Position numbers and translations under genes: made by a program
Shown here: positions 25,525-35,424 of the stretch, piece after piece
Layout of the letters: each line of letters begins with the position of its first letter
Numbering within the stretch: position 1 is the stretch's first letter
Assembly (NCBI GenBank): GCA_000703065.1
Contig: JNLK01000001.1
Location: 2,192,001-2,256,000, forward strand
Direction: 5' to 3'
Length of the DNA stretch: 64,000 nt
DNA from: Lachnospiraceae bacterium AC2029
GTDB taxonomy: Bacteria; Bacillota; Clostridia; Lachnospirales; Lachnospiraceae
The notes under the pieces: generated by a model
Seen by the model: only the letters and a program-made list of their open reading frames with translations
What the model was told of the DNA's origin: nothing
Database searches by the model: none

Positions 25525-28500
25525 ATGGATGCAATTCGCGTGCCGGTTTCCGAAATGAAATGCATAGAGTCCGCACAGAAGTCCATAGCGGCGAAGAAGA
25601 CTCCCGTTACCCTGTGGGGTGCTGCCAGACAGGTACGGCCGCTGGCCATGGAGTCCCTTCGGGCCGGAGCGGAGCAGGTGCTGGTGGTGACCTACGACGA
25701 AGCGAGGGCCGACCAGCTCTATCAGGACTACCGGTTCTACAACCGGAACGTCTATCTGTATCCGTCGAAGGATGTGCTGTTCTACTATGCTGACGTACAC
25801 GGAAATCTGGCTGCCAGGAAGCGCCTGGAAGTCATCAAAAGAATACAGGACAAGGAACCGTCCGTGATCATCCTGACCGTGGAGGCCCTGATGGACCGGA
25901 TCCCCACGCCGGATACGGTGAGGACCAGCTCCCTTCATCTGAGGGTGGGCGAGGAGATCCAGCTTCCGGCAGTGCAGAAGCTGCTTACGGAAATGGGTTA
26001 CGAACAGGTTCCCCTTGTCGAGATCGCAGGGCAGTTTTCTGTCCGGGGAGGTATCCTGGATATCTTCCCGTTGACGGAGGAGTGCCCCATACGTGTTTCT
26101 CTCTGGGGCGATGAGATTGATTCCATCCGTGCATTTGACGCCACCACCCAGCGCTCCATCGAGGAGCAAAATGAGGCGGAGATCCTTCCGGCTACGGAGT
26201 TTGTGCTGGGCTCCGAACGGGTGCAGCGGGGCATGAAGCGCCTGGAGGAAGAGCATGAAAAGGTGGCGAAGGCCTTCAAGGAGAGCTTTCATACAGAACA
26301 GTATGCAAGGATAAATAAGGCAGTTCGGGACCTGAAGGAGGGGCTGGAGAATTTCGCCGGAGCCTCCAAGGTGGACAGCCTGGTAACCTATTTCTATCCG
26401 GATGCGGTATCCTTCCTGGACTATCTCCCGAAGGGAACCCGGATCTATGTGGACGATCCGGTACGTGTCGGAGAACAGGCGAGGATCTATTTCGAGGAGT
26501 TCCGTCTGGCCATGGAATCCCGTCTCAGCGGCGGATACATTCTTCCGGGACAGGCAGAGGTACTCTTCAGCAACGAAGAAACCATGGGCCATCTGGCAAA
26601 ACGGGCGGACGTTCTCTTCACGGATTTTATGGAGAAGCAGGATGCCATCCCTACGAAGGGACAGGAGGAATTCCTTGTACAGTCCCTGGTTCCCTACGGC
26701 GGACGGATCGAAGAGGTGGCGGGGGAACTGCAGCGGTACCGGCAGGACGGATACCGGGTGCTTTACATTTCCATGTCGAAGACCCGGGCGGGGCGTTTTG
26801 CAGATGCACTGCAGGAACGGGATATCCCCGCATTTTTCTCGATGAATCAGAGTCGGGTGCTGCAGCCCGGTGAGGTTATGGTCACCACCGGCAGCTTGGA
26901 GAGCGGATTTGTGCTTCCGGAGGTGAAGCTGGTGGTGCTCACGGAATCCGAGGTACTCCGCAGGGACAAGGCCAAGACCCGCCGGCAGCGACCGAAATAT
27001 ACCGGAGAGAGCATTTCCCATCTGGGAGAACTTCATCCCGGCGACTATGTGGTGCATGAGCGCCACGGTATCGGGATCTATATGGGCATCGAGCAGGTGG
27101 AGACCGACGGCCGCCTGAAGGATTATATCAATATCGATTACGCCAACGGCGGGAAGCTCTTCATTCCCGTAGACCAGCTGTCGGTGATCGGAAAATATGC
27201 GGACAAGGACGCCGCGAAGCCGAAGCTGAACAAGCTGGGCGGTACGGAATGGGAGAAGACCCGTTCGCGGGTGCGGACACATGTGGACCATATGGCGGAG
27301 GAACTGATCGCGCTGTATGCGGACCGGCAGACGAAACGCGGACATGTGTATCCGCCGGATACGGTATGGCAGCAGGAGTTTGAGGAGACCTTCCCCTTCG
27401 AGGAGACCAGGGATCAGCTGCGTGCCATTGAAGATACGAAGAGGGATATGGAGTCGGACAAGATCATGGACCGACTGATCTGCGGAGATGTGGGCTTCGG
27501 AAAGACCGAGGTCGCCATCCGTGCGGCCTTCAAGGCAGTGCAGGACAATCGGCAGGTGGCGTATCTGGTACCCACGACCATTCTGGCGCAGCAGCATTTT
27601 GATACCTTTATCAAGAGGCTGGCGGCCTACCCGATCAATATCCGGATGCTGTCCAGATTCTGCACACCGAAGGAGACAAAGGAGACCATCGAAGGTCTGA
27701 AGAACGGATCCGTGGATATCGTCATCGGAACCCACCGGCTGCTGTCCAAGGATGTGGCCTTCCATGACCTGGGACTGCTGGTCATCGATGAGGAACAGCG
27801 CTTCGGTGTCCGCCATAAGGAGAAGATCAAGCAGCTCCGAAAGACGGTGGACGTGCTGACTCTTTCCGCGACGCCGATCCCGAGGACCCTGCACATGAGT
27901 CTGGTGGGGATCCGGGACATGAGTTTGCTGCAGGAACCGCCTGTGGACCGCCGGCCCATTCAGACCTACGTCATGGAGTATGACCGGGAACTGGTGAAGG
28001 AGGCCTGCCGACGGGAGCTGGCAAGGAAGGGACAGGTCTACTACGTATATAACCGGGTGGACGATATCGCCCATGTGGCTTCCGGTCTGATGGAAATGCT
28101 CCCGGATGCGAGGATCGCCTTTGCCCACGGCAAGATGACCTCCCGGGAACTGGAGAGTCTCATGCGGGATTTCGTGGAGCAGGAGATCGACATCCTGGTA
28201 ACTACCACCATCATCGAGACCGGACTGGATATACCGAATGTCAACACCATCATCATCCATAACGCGGACCGGTTCGGCCTGGCGCAGCTCTATCAGCTGC
28301 GGGGACGCGTGGGACGCTCCGGCAGGAACGCATTTGCCTTCCTGATGTATCAGCAGAACAAGCTGATCCGGGAAGAGGCGGAGAAGCGACTTTCGGCAAT
28401 TCGGGAGTTTACAGAACTGGGTTCGGGATATAAAATATCATTGAAGGATCTGGAGATCCGCGGGGCCGGAAATGTACTGGGCAGTGATCAGTCCGGTCAC

Positions 28501-29076
28501 ATGGAGGAGGTCGGATACGACCTTTACGTGAAGATGCTTTCCTCCGCCATCCGTAAGAGGAAGGGCGAAAAGGAGGAAGAAGAGTTCGACACCACTATAG
28601 AACTGCCCGTGGACGCATTTATCCCGGATGAGTATGTCCGGAGTGAATACCTGAAGCTGGAGCTGTACAAGCGGATCTACCGGATCAGGAATGCGGAGGA
28701 TTCGGATGCGATCCGGATGGAAATGCTGGACCGCTTCGGGGAGCCTCCGAAGCCTGTGCTGCGGCTGCTGCAGGTGGCTGAGCTGAAGACTATGGCGCAT
28801 GACTGCGGCATGACGGAGATCAAGTATATGGACGGTGAGGTGATCTACCTGATCCGGAACGGCACGCCGGCCAGAGTCGAGGAGATCCCGAAGCTGCTGA
28901 AGAAGGTGAAGGGCATGAGGCTTGTCACCGCCAAGCAGTCCGGTTTTGCCATCCGGCGTTCCAAGCTGATCCAGGAGGAACTGCTGGATCACGTGACCGA
29001 AGACGTGAAGCTGATCTACGAGATGATCATCCGTCCCGAAGGCACGGCTGATTCGCAAAGTGCGAAGGGTTCGTGA
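25525..29076 (+). CDS. mfd: Transcription-repair coupling factor Mfd
   Basis: Removes RNA polymerase stalled at DNA lesions and recruits nucleotide excision repair. 1,183 aa, normal length. Domains in order: UvrB-homology region at the N-terminus (about 1-350), RNA-polymerase-interacting domain (about 500-570), RecG-like translocase with Walker A GDVGFGKT at 654-661 and DEEQRFG at 755-761, the SATPIPRT motif, and a C-terminal TRCF regulatory domain. RBS GGAAAGGAAACC upstream. Confidence 0.97.
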   Translation: MDAIRVPVSEMKCIESAQKSIAAKKTPVTLWGAARQVRPLAMESLRAGAEQVLVVTYDEARADQLYQDYRFYNRNVYLYPSKDVLFYYADVHGNLAARKRLEVIKRIQDKEPSVIILTVEALMDRIPTPDTVRTSSLHLRVGEEIQLPAVQKLLTEMGYEQVPLVEIAGQFSVRGGILDIFPLTEECPIRVSLWGDEIDSIRAFDATTQRSIEEQNEAEILPATEFVLGSERVQRGMKRLEEEHEKVAKAFKESFHTEQYARINKAVRDLKEGLENFAGASKVDSLVTYFYPDAVSFLDYLPKGTRIYVDDPVRVGEQARIYFEEFRLAMESRLSGGYILPGQAEVLFSNEETMGHLAKRADVLFTDFMEKQDAIPTKGQEEFLVQSLVPYGGRIEEVAGELQRYRQDGYRVLYISMSKTRAGRFADALQERDIPAFFSMNQSRVLQPGEVMVTTGSLESGFVLPEVKLVVLTESEVLRRDKAKTRRQRPKYTGESISHLGELHPGDYVVHERHGIGIYMGIEQVETDGRLKDYINIDYANGGKLFIPVDQLSVIGKYADKDAAKPKLNKLGGTEWEKTRSRVRTHVDHMAEELIALYADRQTKRGHVYPPDTVWQQEFEETFPFEETRDQLRAIEDTKRDMESDKIMDRLICGDVGFGKTEVAIRAAFKAVQDNRQVAYLVPTTILAQQHFDTFIKRLAAYPINIRMLSRFCTPKETKETIEGLKNGSVDIVIGTHRLLSKDVAFHDLGLLVIDEEQRFGVRHKEKIKQLRKTVDVLTLSATPIPRTLHMSLVGIRDMSLLQEPPVDRRPIQTYVMEYDRELVKEACRRELARKGQVYYVYNRVDDIAHVASGLMEMLPDARIAFAHGKMTSRELESLMRDFVEQEIDILVTTTIIETGLDIPNVNTIIIHNADRFGLAQLYQLRGRVGRSGRNAFAFLMYQQNKLIREEAEKRLSAIREFTELGSGYKISLKDLEIRGAGNVLGSDQSGHMEEVGYDLYVKMLSSAIRKRKGEKEEEEFDTTIELPVDAFIPDEYVRSEYLKLELYKRIYRIRNAEDSDAIRMEMLDRFGEPPKPVLRLLQVAELKTMAHDCGMTEIKYMDGEVIYLIRNGTPARVEEIPKLLKKVKGMRLVTAKQSGFAIRRSKLIQEELLDHVTEDVKLIYEMIIRPEGTADSQSAKGS

Positions 29077-29123
29077 TCGAATCAAGGGGACGCGAACAGA
29101 GCATGATACAATAAAGGATACAT

Positions 29124-30197
29124 ATGAAGAAGACACGATCAGACAATCGAATAACCCGGCGGATACTGGCGTTTCTGCTGGTGGCGCTTATGGCAGCGGC
29201 CTTCTCCGGCTGCGGAAGTAAGACGGACGATACCGGCGCGGCCCAGACGGAGCTGGAGGAAAATGTAGTATTTCGCTGCATGGGCAAGAATATCACCCTC
29301 GGGGAAGTTTACCTCTACGCGGAGCCGGTGATCGAGGATTACGAGAAGACCTACGGGACGGACATCTGGACCATGAGCGTTCAGGTGGATGAGAAGGCTC
29401 AGGAGGATATGCAGACCCTGACCCGCAAGGACGTGATAGAGAATATCGTGAAGGTGAAGATCCTGCTGGCAAAGGCGCCGGAGTATGGCGTATCCCTTTC
29501 GGAGGAAGACAAGACGCTGGTGGAGACCCAGACGGAGGCCTTCTGGAAGAATCTTACGGACGAGCAGATCGAGAGAATGGAACTGAATCGGGAAATGGTA
29601 CGTACCTGCATCGAGGAGAACCTGCTGGCGACACGCGTGTATGAGGCGATCATGGAGGATGCAGGGATCGAGATCTCGGATGAAGAGGCGAGGGAGACTA
29701 CATTTTTCGACCTCTACTTCCCCTGCTATACCGAGAATTCGGACGGCGTGCTGACCCCTATGGGAGGCGCGGAGAAGCAGGAGCAGTATGACAAGGCCGT
29801 GGGTGCCTACAATACGCTGGTCAGCCCTGCGGAGGAAAATGTGAAGAGGGATCCCTCTCTGCTGGCTTCCTATTACAATCTGAAGGATGCGACCTACTAC
29901 ACCATGACCCCCGAGGAGATCAAGACCACCTATGGAAAGGATATCTATGAGCTGATCTATAAGCTGGAGGACGGATCCTGCAGTCTGGTAACGGAGACCG
30001 AGTACGGTTATCACATCTTCTGTATGAAGGAGCTGACCGACCGGGAGGCGACCGATAAGAGGAAGGCCAGACTGGAGCGGGAGAAGAGAAACGAGTACTT
30101 CAACAAGCTCTACGAGAACTGGCTGAAGACGGAGGATCCGAACTATCACTATGAGGATTCGGTGAATTTTGATGTCTACAACAAGATCCCTTTCTGA
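29124..30197 (+). CDS. PrsA/SurA-like lipoprotein foldase
   Basis: 357 aa. Lipoprotein signal peptide with lipobox FSGC (C30). The mature part has the SurA/PrsA N-terminal helical arrangement (GEVYLYAEPVIEDYE, then DVIENIVKVKILLAKAPEYG), and a C-terminal region resembling a degenerate parvulin domain (FDLYFPCY ... LEDGSCSLVTETEYGYHIF). It probably acts outside the membrane, helping exported proteins fold. Whether the isomerase site is active cannot be told. It lies 47 bases after mfd, an arrangement common in Firmicutes. Confidence 0.8.
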   Translation: MKKTRSDNRITRRILAFLLVALMAAAFSGCGSKTDDTGAAQTELEENVVFRCMGKNITLGEVYLYAEPVIEDYEKTYGTDIWTMSVQVDEKAQEDMQTLTRKDVIENIVKVKILLAKAPEYGVSLSEEDKTLVETQTEAFWKNLTDEQIERMELNREMVRTCIEENLLATRVYEAIMEDAGIEISDEEARETTFFDLYFPCYTENSDGVLTPMGGAEKQEQYDKAVGAYNTLVSPAEENVKRDPSLLASYYNLKDATYYTMTPEEIKTTYGKDIYELIYKLEDGSCSLVTETEYGYHIFCMKELTDREATDKRKARLEREKRNEYFNKLYENWLKTEDPNYHYEDSVNFDVYNKIPF

Positions 30198-30223
30198 GAG
30201 AGAAGGCGACACTATATGACAAT

Positions 30224-30269
30224 GAAGGCGAGGACGGACCTGCAGAAATGCAGGATCTTCCTCGCCTTC
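30224..30269 (+). terminator. Long hairpin after the PrsA-like gene
   Basis: GAAGGCGAGGA at 30224-30234 pairs with TCCTCGCCTTC at 30259-30269, and inside it CCTGCA-GAAA-TGCAGG forms a GNRA-type hairpin. No T-tract; probably a termination or RNA-stability structure. Confidence 0.6.
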
Positions 30270-30315
30270 GTTGCTGCGCTATCCGGCCGGCTGCCGGTAG
30301 TGCGGTACACCATCC

Positions 30316-30379
30316 TATGACAAAGGGACAGGTTCAGTGTCACATTTTCATGTAACATTGAACCCGTCCCTCTGTCATA
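30316..30379. repeat. 64-bp inverted repeat of the GGGACnGGTTC family
   Basis: TATGACAAAGGGACAGGTTC at the left pairs with GAACCCGTCCCTCTGTCATA at the right around a TTTC centre; a few mismatches. It is adjacent to the mgtE stop and can serve as a terminator for both directions. The related repeat at 20,561 suggests a dispersed mobile or terminator-like element. Confidence 0.75.
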
Positions 30380-30386
30380 TCCGGTA

Positions 30387-31778
30387 TCAGATCCCAAGGA
30401 TGTGTGACGCAAACTGGAAGTAGATCAGAAGTGACAGCGCATCCACAATGGTTGTGATGAACGGACTGGCCATAACGGCGGGATCAAAGCCCACCTTCTT
30501 TGCCAGGATCGGCAGTGAGCAGCCTACAAATTTAGCTACGATGACGGTGCAGATCAGAGTCAGGCAGATGACCAGGGAGACCGTCAGGGAGATATGGTCG
30601 AAGAGGGTCAGCTTCACGAAGTTGGCCACTGCAAGGGTCGCACCGCAGAGCAGCGAAACCAGGAACTCCTTGCCCTGGATCCGGAAAATATCCCGGAACT
30701 CGATCTCTTCCAGGGAAAGTCCGCGGATGATGGAGACGGAAGCCTGGGAACCCGCATTTCCGCCGGTATCCATCAGCATGGGAATGTAGGCGGTGAGCAC
30801 CACATATGCTCCCAGTGCCTGCTCGTAATGAGCAATGATGGCACCCGTAAAGGTTGCGGAGATCATCAGCAGCAGAAGCCAGGGGATCCTCTTCTTGAAG
30901 GTTTCGAACGCGCTGGTCTTCATATAAGGCTTGTCCGTCGGGATGATGGCGGCCATTCGCTCGATATCCTCGGTGTTCTCTTCCTGCAGGATATCGATAA
31001 CATCGTCGAAGGTGATGATTCCCACGAGACGCTGCTCATTATCCACAACGGGAAGGGAGAGGAAGTCGTATCGGTCGAAGTGATGAGCGACCTTCTCCTG
31101 GTCCTCCAGGGTGGTCACATAGATCACATTTGTTTCCATGATATCGCGGATCTCGGTTTCGTAGTCGGACAGTAGAAGATCCTTGATGGTAACGACACCC
31201 AGAAGCTCGCGCTTGGCGTTCGTTACGTAACAGGTATAAATGGTTTCCTTGTCCACGCCGACCTTCCGGATCCGGTCAAATGCCTCGCGGACGGTCATTC
31301 CCTCCTGCAGACGTACGTACTCGGTGGTCATGATGCTTCCGGCGGAATCCTCCGGATACTTCAGAAGCTCGTTGATCTCCCGGCGGGTGACGGGATCCGT
31401 GTTCTTCAGGATGCGCTTTACGACACTTGCAGGCATTTCCTCGATCATGTCGACGGTATCATCCAGGAAAAGGTTTTCGATGATGAAATTCAACTCCTTA
31501 TCGGAGAAGGCGTGGATCAGAGTTTCCTGCTTCTCGGGCTCCAGATAGGAGAAGGCGTCAGCGGCCAGCTCCTTCGGCAGGATCCGGAAGGCTATGGGAA
31601 GCTCCTCGTCCTCCAGTTCGCTGAGGATCTCGGCAAGGTCAACCTCGTTACATTCGGAAAGCATCGTACGTGCTTCGTGCAGCTGGCGGTTCTTCAGCAG
31701 CTGCTCCAGGTGGTCCATATCGAATTCGTCAATGTCGAAGGTCTTGGCTTCGACCTTTTTGGAATCCTGATTTTCCAT
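30387..31778 (-). CDS. mgtE: Magnesium transporter MgtE
   Basis: 463 aa. N-terminal MgtE_N helical domain (about 20-120), two CBS domains (about 135-255), then five membrane helices (about 285-463) including PMLMDTGGNAGSQASVSIIRG, the conserved pore motif. Cytosolic Mg2+ bound to the N and CBS domains closes the channel. RBS ACAGGAGGTG. It follows dut on the same strand but is separated by 170 bases with a terminator, so it probably has its own promoter. Confidence 0.95.
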   Translation of the reverse strand: MENQDSKKVEAKTFDIDEFDMDHLEQLLKNRQLHEARTMLSECNEVDLAEILSELEDEELPIAFRILPKELAADAFSYLEPEKQETLIHAFSDKELNFIIENLFLDDTVDMIEEMPASVVKRILKNTDPVTRREINELLKYPEDSAGSIMTTEYVRLQEGMTVREAFDRIRKVGVDKETIYTCYVTNAKRELLGVVTIKDLLLSDYETEIRDIMETNVIYVTTLEDQEKVAHHFDRYDFLSLPVVDNEQRLVGIITFDDVIDILQEENTEDIERMAAIIPTDKPYMKTSAFETFKKRIPWLLLLMISATFTGAIIAHYEQALGAYVVLTAYIPMLMDTGGNAGSQASVSIIRGLSLEEIEFRDIFRIQGKEFLVSLLCGATLAVANFVKLTLFDHISLTVSLVICLTLICTVIVAKFVGCSLPILAKKVGFDPAVMASPFITTIVDALSLLIYFQFASHILGI

Positions 31779-31863
31779 GGAGAATCACCTCCTGTTCTGT
31801 AGATTTTGTATCGGATCTTCTGAGTGCATCGATCCGCTTCGGGGCGGAATCGAAGAGAAGACC

Positions 31864-31904
31864 GCAAAAAAGAAGGACGCCGGCATCTGTCTGTCGGTGT
31901 CCTT
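31864..31904 (-). terminator. Terminator after dut
   Basis: On the minus strand AAGGACaCCGaC pairs with GcCGGcGTCCTT (31904-31873) and a run of T follows (complement of AAAAAAG at 31866-31872). Confidence 0.8.
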
Positions 31905-31948
31905 CGAATGGATTCATGATCATGGCCTGGGTTCAGGGCTTCGCGCAC

Positions 31949-32398
31949 TTATTTCGTGCCCGTGGAACCGAAGCCTCCGGTTCCGCGCTCGGTATCGGAA
32001 AGCTCATCAACCTCTTCGAACACTCCCATGATATAGGGCGTGATCACAAGCTGGGCAATCCGTTCTCCGGGTTCTATGGATGCGTCCTGCGGAGAATGAT
32101 TGTGCAGGGCGACAAGAACCTCGCCGCGATAATCTGAATCGATAACACCGACTTTGTTGGCGGGGGCAAGCCCCTTCTTACTGGCAAGTCCGCTTCTGGC
32201 ATAGATCAGACCCGCGTAGCCCTCAGGGAGCTCCATGGACAGGCCGGTAGGGACCAGAACGGTTTCGCCGGAATGGATCACAACAGCGCTGTCGACGCAG
32301 GCATAAAGATCTGCACCGGCAGCGTTAATAGACCCGTAAGTCGGGATCGCGGCATTCGGTTTTAATTTTCTGATATTGACAGGTATCTGCTTAATCAT
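31949..32398 (-). CDS. dut: dUTP diphosphatase
   Basis: 149 aa. Hydrolyses dUTP to dUMP. Trimeric dUTPase motifs are in order: AAGADLYA, PTGLSMELPEGYAG, RSGLASKKG, GVIDSDYRGEV, and the C-terminal RGTGGFGSTG. The ATG at 32398 is chosen over 32413 because GAGGGAAAC precedes it; it overlaps the nrdG stop by 8 bases, so the genes are coupled. Clustering with the class III ribonucleotide reductase fits nucleotide supply. Confidence 0.95.
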   Translation of the reverse strand: MIKQIPVNIRKLKPNAAIPTYGSINAAGADLYACVDSAVVIHSGETVLVPTGLSMELPEGYAGLIYARSGLASKKGLAPANKVGVIDSDYRGEVLVALHNHSPQDASIEPGERIAQLVITPYIMGVFEEVDELSDTERGTGGFGSTGTK

Positions 32399-32930
32399 AG
32401 AAGTTTCCCTCATCCTTCCAGAGTACCGTTTCGCCGGCTTCTCTGGATTTTGGTATGTCGATGATCCGCTGATTGGACGAGCCCCGGAAACGGAGCTTCA
32501 GATCGAGCAGGTCGATCATGAACTTGCCGTCCACCAGAACGTCAATGAACTGAAAAAGATCCTTGGTCACCGGCCACTTCTTCATCATATCACAGATCAC
32601 ATCTTTTTCATAGTCAAAACCGGTGTAGCACCAGATGGTTTTTTCCGGATAGCGCGCCCTGACCTGTGTGACCAGAGGGAGAAGTCCTCTCTGGTTTACG
32701 AATTCCAGAGGTTCTCCGCCCAGAAGCGTCAGTCCGCGGATATGGTTGGGTGCCAGGGCTTCCAGTACCTCATCGATGGTCTCCTGGGTAAATGTCTCAC
32801 CGTAGTTGAAATCCCAGGCTTCCTGGTTGAAGCAGCCGGGACAGTGATGATTACAGCCGGAAACGAAAACGGAAACCCGGACTCCGGGTCCGTTGGCTAT
32901 ATCATTTTTCTTAATCTTTGCATATTTCAT
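32391..32930 (-). CDS. nrdG: Anaerobic ribonucleotide reductase activating protein (radical SAM)
   Basis: 179 aa. Radical SAM enzyme that installs the glycyl radical on NrdD. The cluster motif CNHHCPGC (CX3CX2C) is intact near the N-terminus, followed by LGGEPLE. Usual length for NrdG. Downstream of nrdD in the same direction but separated by a 220-base region full of hairpins. Confidence 0.95.
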   Translation of the reverse strand: MKYAKIKKNDIANGPGVRVSVFVSGCNHHCPGCFNQEAWDFNYGETFTQETIDEVLEALAPNHIRGLTLLGGEPLEFVNQRGLLPLVTQVRARYPEKTIWCYTGFDYEKDVICDMMKKWPVTKDLFQFIDVLVDGKFMIDLLDLKLRFRGSSNQRIIDIPKSREAGETVLWKDEGNFYD

Positions 32931-32950
32931 TTTGTAATCCCCGATTGGTT

Positions 32951-32982
32951 AGAAAAGAGCCATATCCGTGGGAATGGCTCTT
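32951..32982 (-). terminator. Hairpin just upstream of nrdG (minus strand)
   Basis: AAGAGCCAT at 32955-32963 pairs with ATGGCTCTT at 32974-32982; the minus-strand transcript continues into TTTTCT. A terminator-like signal only 20 bases before nrdG suggests partial termination or attenuation within the operon. Confidence 0.65.
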
Positions 32983-33039
32983 CTCTTATCATTGCTTTGG
33001 TTAAGCAGGCAGCCAGCCGGCCGTTGGTTCAAATGTACC

Positions 33040-33151
33040 TTTGCGAACGATTTCGGTAATCGTTCGCAAATCCTCACTTCGTTCGGACACAAACGCCTTC
33101 GGTGTTTGTGGGTGCCTACGGTTCTCGAAACGCCTGATGCGTTTCGGAACC
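33040..33151. repeat. Three consecutive strong hairpins between nrdD and nrdG
   Basis: TTTGCGAACGATT / AATCGTTCGCAAA (33040-33070, 13-bp perfect); CACAAACGCC / GGTGTTTGTG (33088-33110, one G-T pair); and GGTTC-CGAAACGC / GCGTTTCG-GAACC (33120-33151, one bulged T), the last overlapping the nrdD stop. Looks like a REP-type cluster or transcript-processing region. Confidence 0.8.
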
Positions 33152-35277
33152 TACAGATGAAGTACTCTGGACTTGATCTCCTTCGTCTTACCCACATTCC
33201 AGAAGTTCTCTCCCAGATAACCGCAGGTACGGCGGGTTACTGTCATCTTTGCGTGATTCTTGTTGTGGCACTGTGGGCATTCCCACTCATTATCGTCATT
33301 GACCTGGATCTCGCCGTCGAAACCGCAGACGTGGCAGTAGTCCGACTTGGTGTTGAACTCCGCATACTGGATGTTGTCATAGATGAACCGAACCAGCTCT
33401 GCAAGTGCATCCAGGTTGTTGGACATGTTCGGAACCTCAACGTAGGAGATGCATCCTCCGGAGGAGATGGGCTGGAACTGAGCCTCGAACTTGAACTTGG
33501 AGAAGGCGTCAATATCCTCGCGTACATCAACGTGATAGGAGTTGGTGTAGTAGCCCTTGTCGGTAACGTCCGGGATGGTTCCGAAACGTGCCTTGTCGAT
33601 CCGTGCGAAACGATAGCAGAGGGACTCTGCCGGAGTTCCGTAGAGACCGAAGCCCAGTCCTGTGTCGGCCTTCCACTGCTCGCAGGCCGCACGCAGACGC
33701 TTCATAACACGCATGGCGAAGTCGAAGCCCTTCTCCGTGGTGTGGCTCTCGCCGGTCATCAGCTTGGTCAGCTCGTACAGACCGATGTAACCAAGGGAAA
33801 TGGTGGAGTATCCGTTCATCAGATACTTGTCGATCTTCTCGCCCTTGCCCAGGCGTGCGATGGCACCATACTGCCAGTGGATCGGAGATACGTCGCTGGT
33901 AACACCCATCAGAGCGTTGTGACGGCACATCAGAGCCTCATAGCAGAGCTGCAGACGCTCATCGAAGATCTTCCAGAAGACATCCTCGTCACCGTGTGCG
34001 ATGATACCCATCTGAGGCAGGTTCAGGGATACAACGCCCTGGTTGAACCGTCCCTCGAATTTGTAATTTCCGTCTGCATCCTTCCAGGGAGAAAGGAAGC
34101 TGCGGCAGCCCATGGGTGAGAATACATTTCCTTCATAATTCTCACGCATCTTCTTGGCGGAAATGTAGTCCGGATACATGCGCTTTGCAGAGCACTTAAC
34201 GGCCATTTCCGTAATGTAGTCATACTTTCCGCCGGAGAGATTGTTGCACTCGTCCAGCACATAAACCAGCTTCGGGAAGGCGGGAGTCACATAGACGCCG
34301 ACCTCGTTCTTGATACCCTCAAGACGCTGGCGGAGTACCTCCATGATGATCCGTGCATTTTCCTCGATATACTCGTCATCCGGATCCAGATGCAGGAACA
34401 GGGTAACGAACGGAGACTGTCCGTTGGTGGTCATCAGGGTATTGATCTGATACTGCATGGTCTGAACACCGCTCTTCAGCTCGTCCTCCAGACGCTCCTG
34501 GATCATGGCCTCCAGTGTGGTGTCATCCACCTTGCCGGCGAAATTGTCCTCAAAGATCTTCTTATACTTCTCATAGCTCTTGCGGAGATACTTGCCCAGG
34601 TGGATCATATCCACGGACTGTCCGCCGTACTGGGAAGAAGCTACGGATGCGATGATCTGTGTGGTAACCGTGCAGGCTACCTGGAAGCTCTTCGGGCTCT
34701 CGATCAGCTTACCGTTCATAACGGTTCCGTTGTCCAGCATGTCGCCGATATTGATCAGGCAGCAGTTGAAAATGGGCTGCAGGAAGTAATCTGCATCATG
34801 GAAATGAAGTACGCCGTCATCATGTGCCTTGGAGATCTTCTCCGGAAGCAGAACACGGCGGGTCAGATCCTTGGAGACCTCACCTGCGATCAGGTCACGC
34901 TGTGTGGAAGCAACGGTTGCGTTCTTGTTGGAGTTCTCCTCCATAACATCCTTATTGCTGTTCTTGATCAGACTGAGGATGGAATCATCCGTGGTGTTGG
35001 CCTTACGGACCAGCTCACGGGTATAACGATAAATAATGTAGGTCTTGGCAAGGATATACTTGCCGTCCTCCATCAGCTCCTGCTCAATGATATCCTGAAT
35101 GTCCTCAACCAGGATCCTCTTTCTCTTCTTGTTCTCGATCCCCTGCACGATCTCCTCGATCTTCGCATCACAGACCTTCTCCTCGGGTTCTACCTCCGCG
35201 TTGGCCTTCTGGATCGCAACTACGATCTTGCTACGGTCAAAGTCGACAATATGACCATCCCTTTTAACTACCTTCAT
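33151..35277 (-). CDS. nrdD: Anaerobic ribonucleoside-triphosphate reductase (class III)
   Basis: 708 aa. Makes dNTPs without oxygen by a glycyl radical mechanism. N-terminal ATP-cone (MKVVKRDGHIVDFDRSKI), a central reductase barrel, a C-terminal zinc site (CHVCGF and CPQCHN), and the glycyl-radical tail RRTCGYLGENFW near residue 686. Two NrdR boxes lie upstream. RBS GAGGAGATATTGGG before the start. Marks the organism as growing anaerobically. Confidence 0.97.
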   Translation of the reverse strand: MKVVKRDGHIVDFDRSKIVVAIQKANAEVEPEEKVCDAKIEEIVQGIENKKRKRILVEDIQDIIEQELMEDGKYILAKTYIIYRYTRELVRKANTTDDSILSLIKNSNKDVMEENSNKNATVASTQRDLIAGEVSKDLTRRVLLPEKISKAHDDGVLHFHDADYFLQPIFNCCLINIGDMLDNGTVMNGKLIESPKSFQVACTVTTQIIASVASSQYGGQSVDMIHLGKYLRKSYEKYKKIFEDNFAGKVDDTTLEAMIQERLEDELKSGVQTMQYQINTLMTTNGQSPFVTLFLHLDPDDEYIEENARIIMEVLRQRLEGIKNEVGVYVTPAFPKLVYVLDECNNLSGGKYDYITEMAVKCSAKRMYPDYISAKKMRENYEGNVFSPMGCRSFLSPWKDADGNYKFEGRFNQGVVSLNLPQMGIIAHGDEDVFWKIFDERLQLCYEALMCRHNALMGVTSDVSPIHWQYGAIARLGKGEKIDKYLMNGYSTISLGYIGLYELTKLMTGESHTTEKGFDFAMRVMKRLRAACEQWKADTGLGFGLYGTPAESLCYRFARIDKARFGTIPDVTDKGYYTNSYHVDVREDIDAFSKFKFEAQFQPISSGGCISYVEVPNMSNNLDALAELVRFIYDNIQYAEFNTKSDYCHVCGFDGEIQVNDDNEWECPQCHNKNHAKMTVTRRTCGYLGENFWNVGKTKEIKSRVLHL

Positions 35278-35392
35278 CCCAATATCTCCTCTACCAAATA
35301 TGTGAAAACAGGTTTTTTAAGGCGATTCCAAATATCGAATCGCCTGCAAGAATTGATTATAGCACCGGGGTGGGTCTTTGTAAACCCCTAAA

Positions 35393-35408
35393 ATACTAAA
35401 TATTGTCG
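35393..35408 (-). promoter_or_regulatory. NrdR box, downstream copy
   Basis: ATACTAAATATTGTCG matches the core of the NrdR box consensus (acaCwAtATaTwGtgt) with mismatches mostly at the edges. Starts 32 bases from the other copy, i.e. three helical turns. Confidence 0.75.
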
Positions 35409-35424
35409 AATTATGTCTACCGCA

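Noticed and set aside
25501-28260. A 919-residue minus-strand frame opposite mfd
   Set aside because: Shadow of mfd, with a low-complexity His/Leu/Arg-rich sequence.
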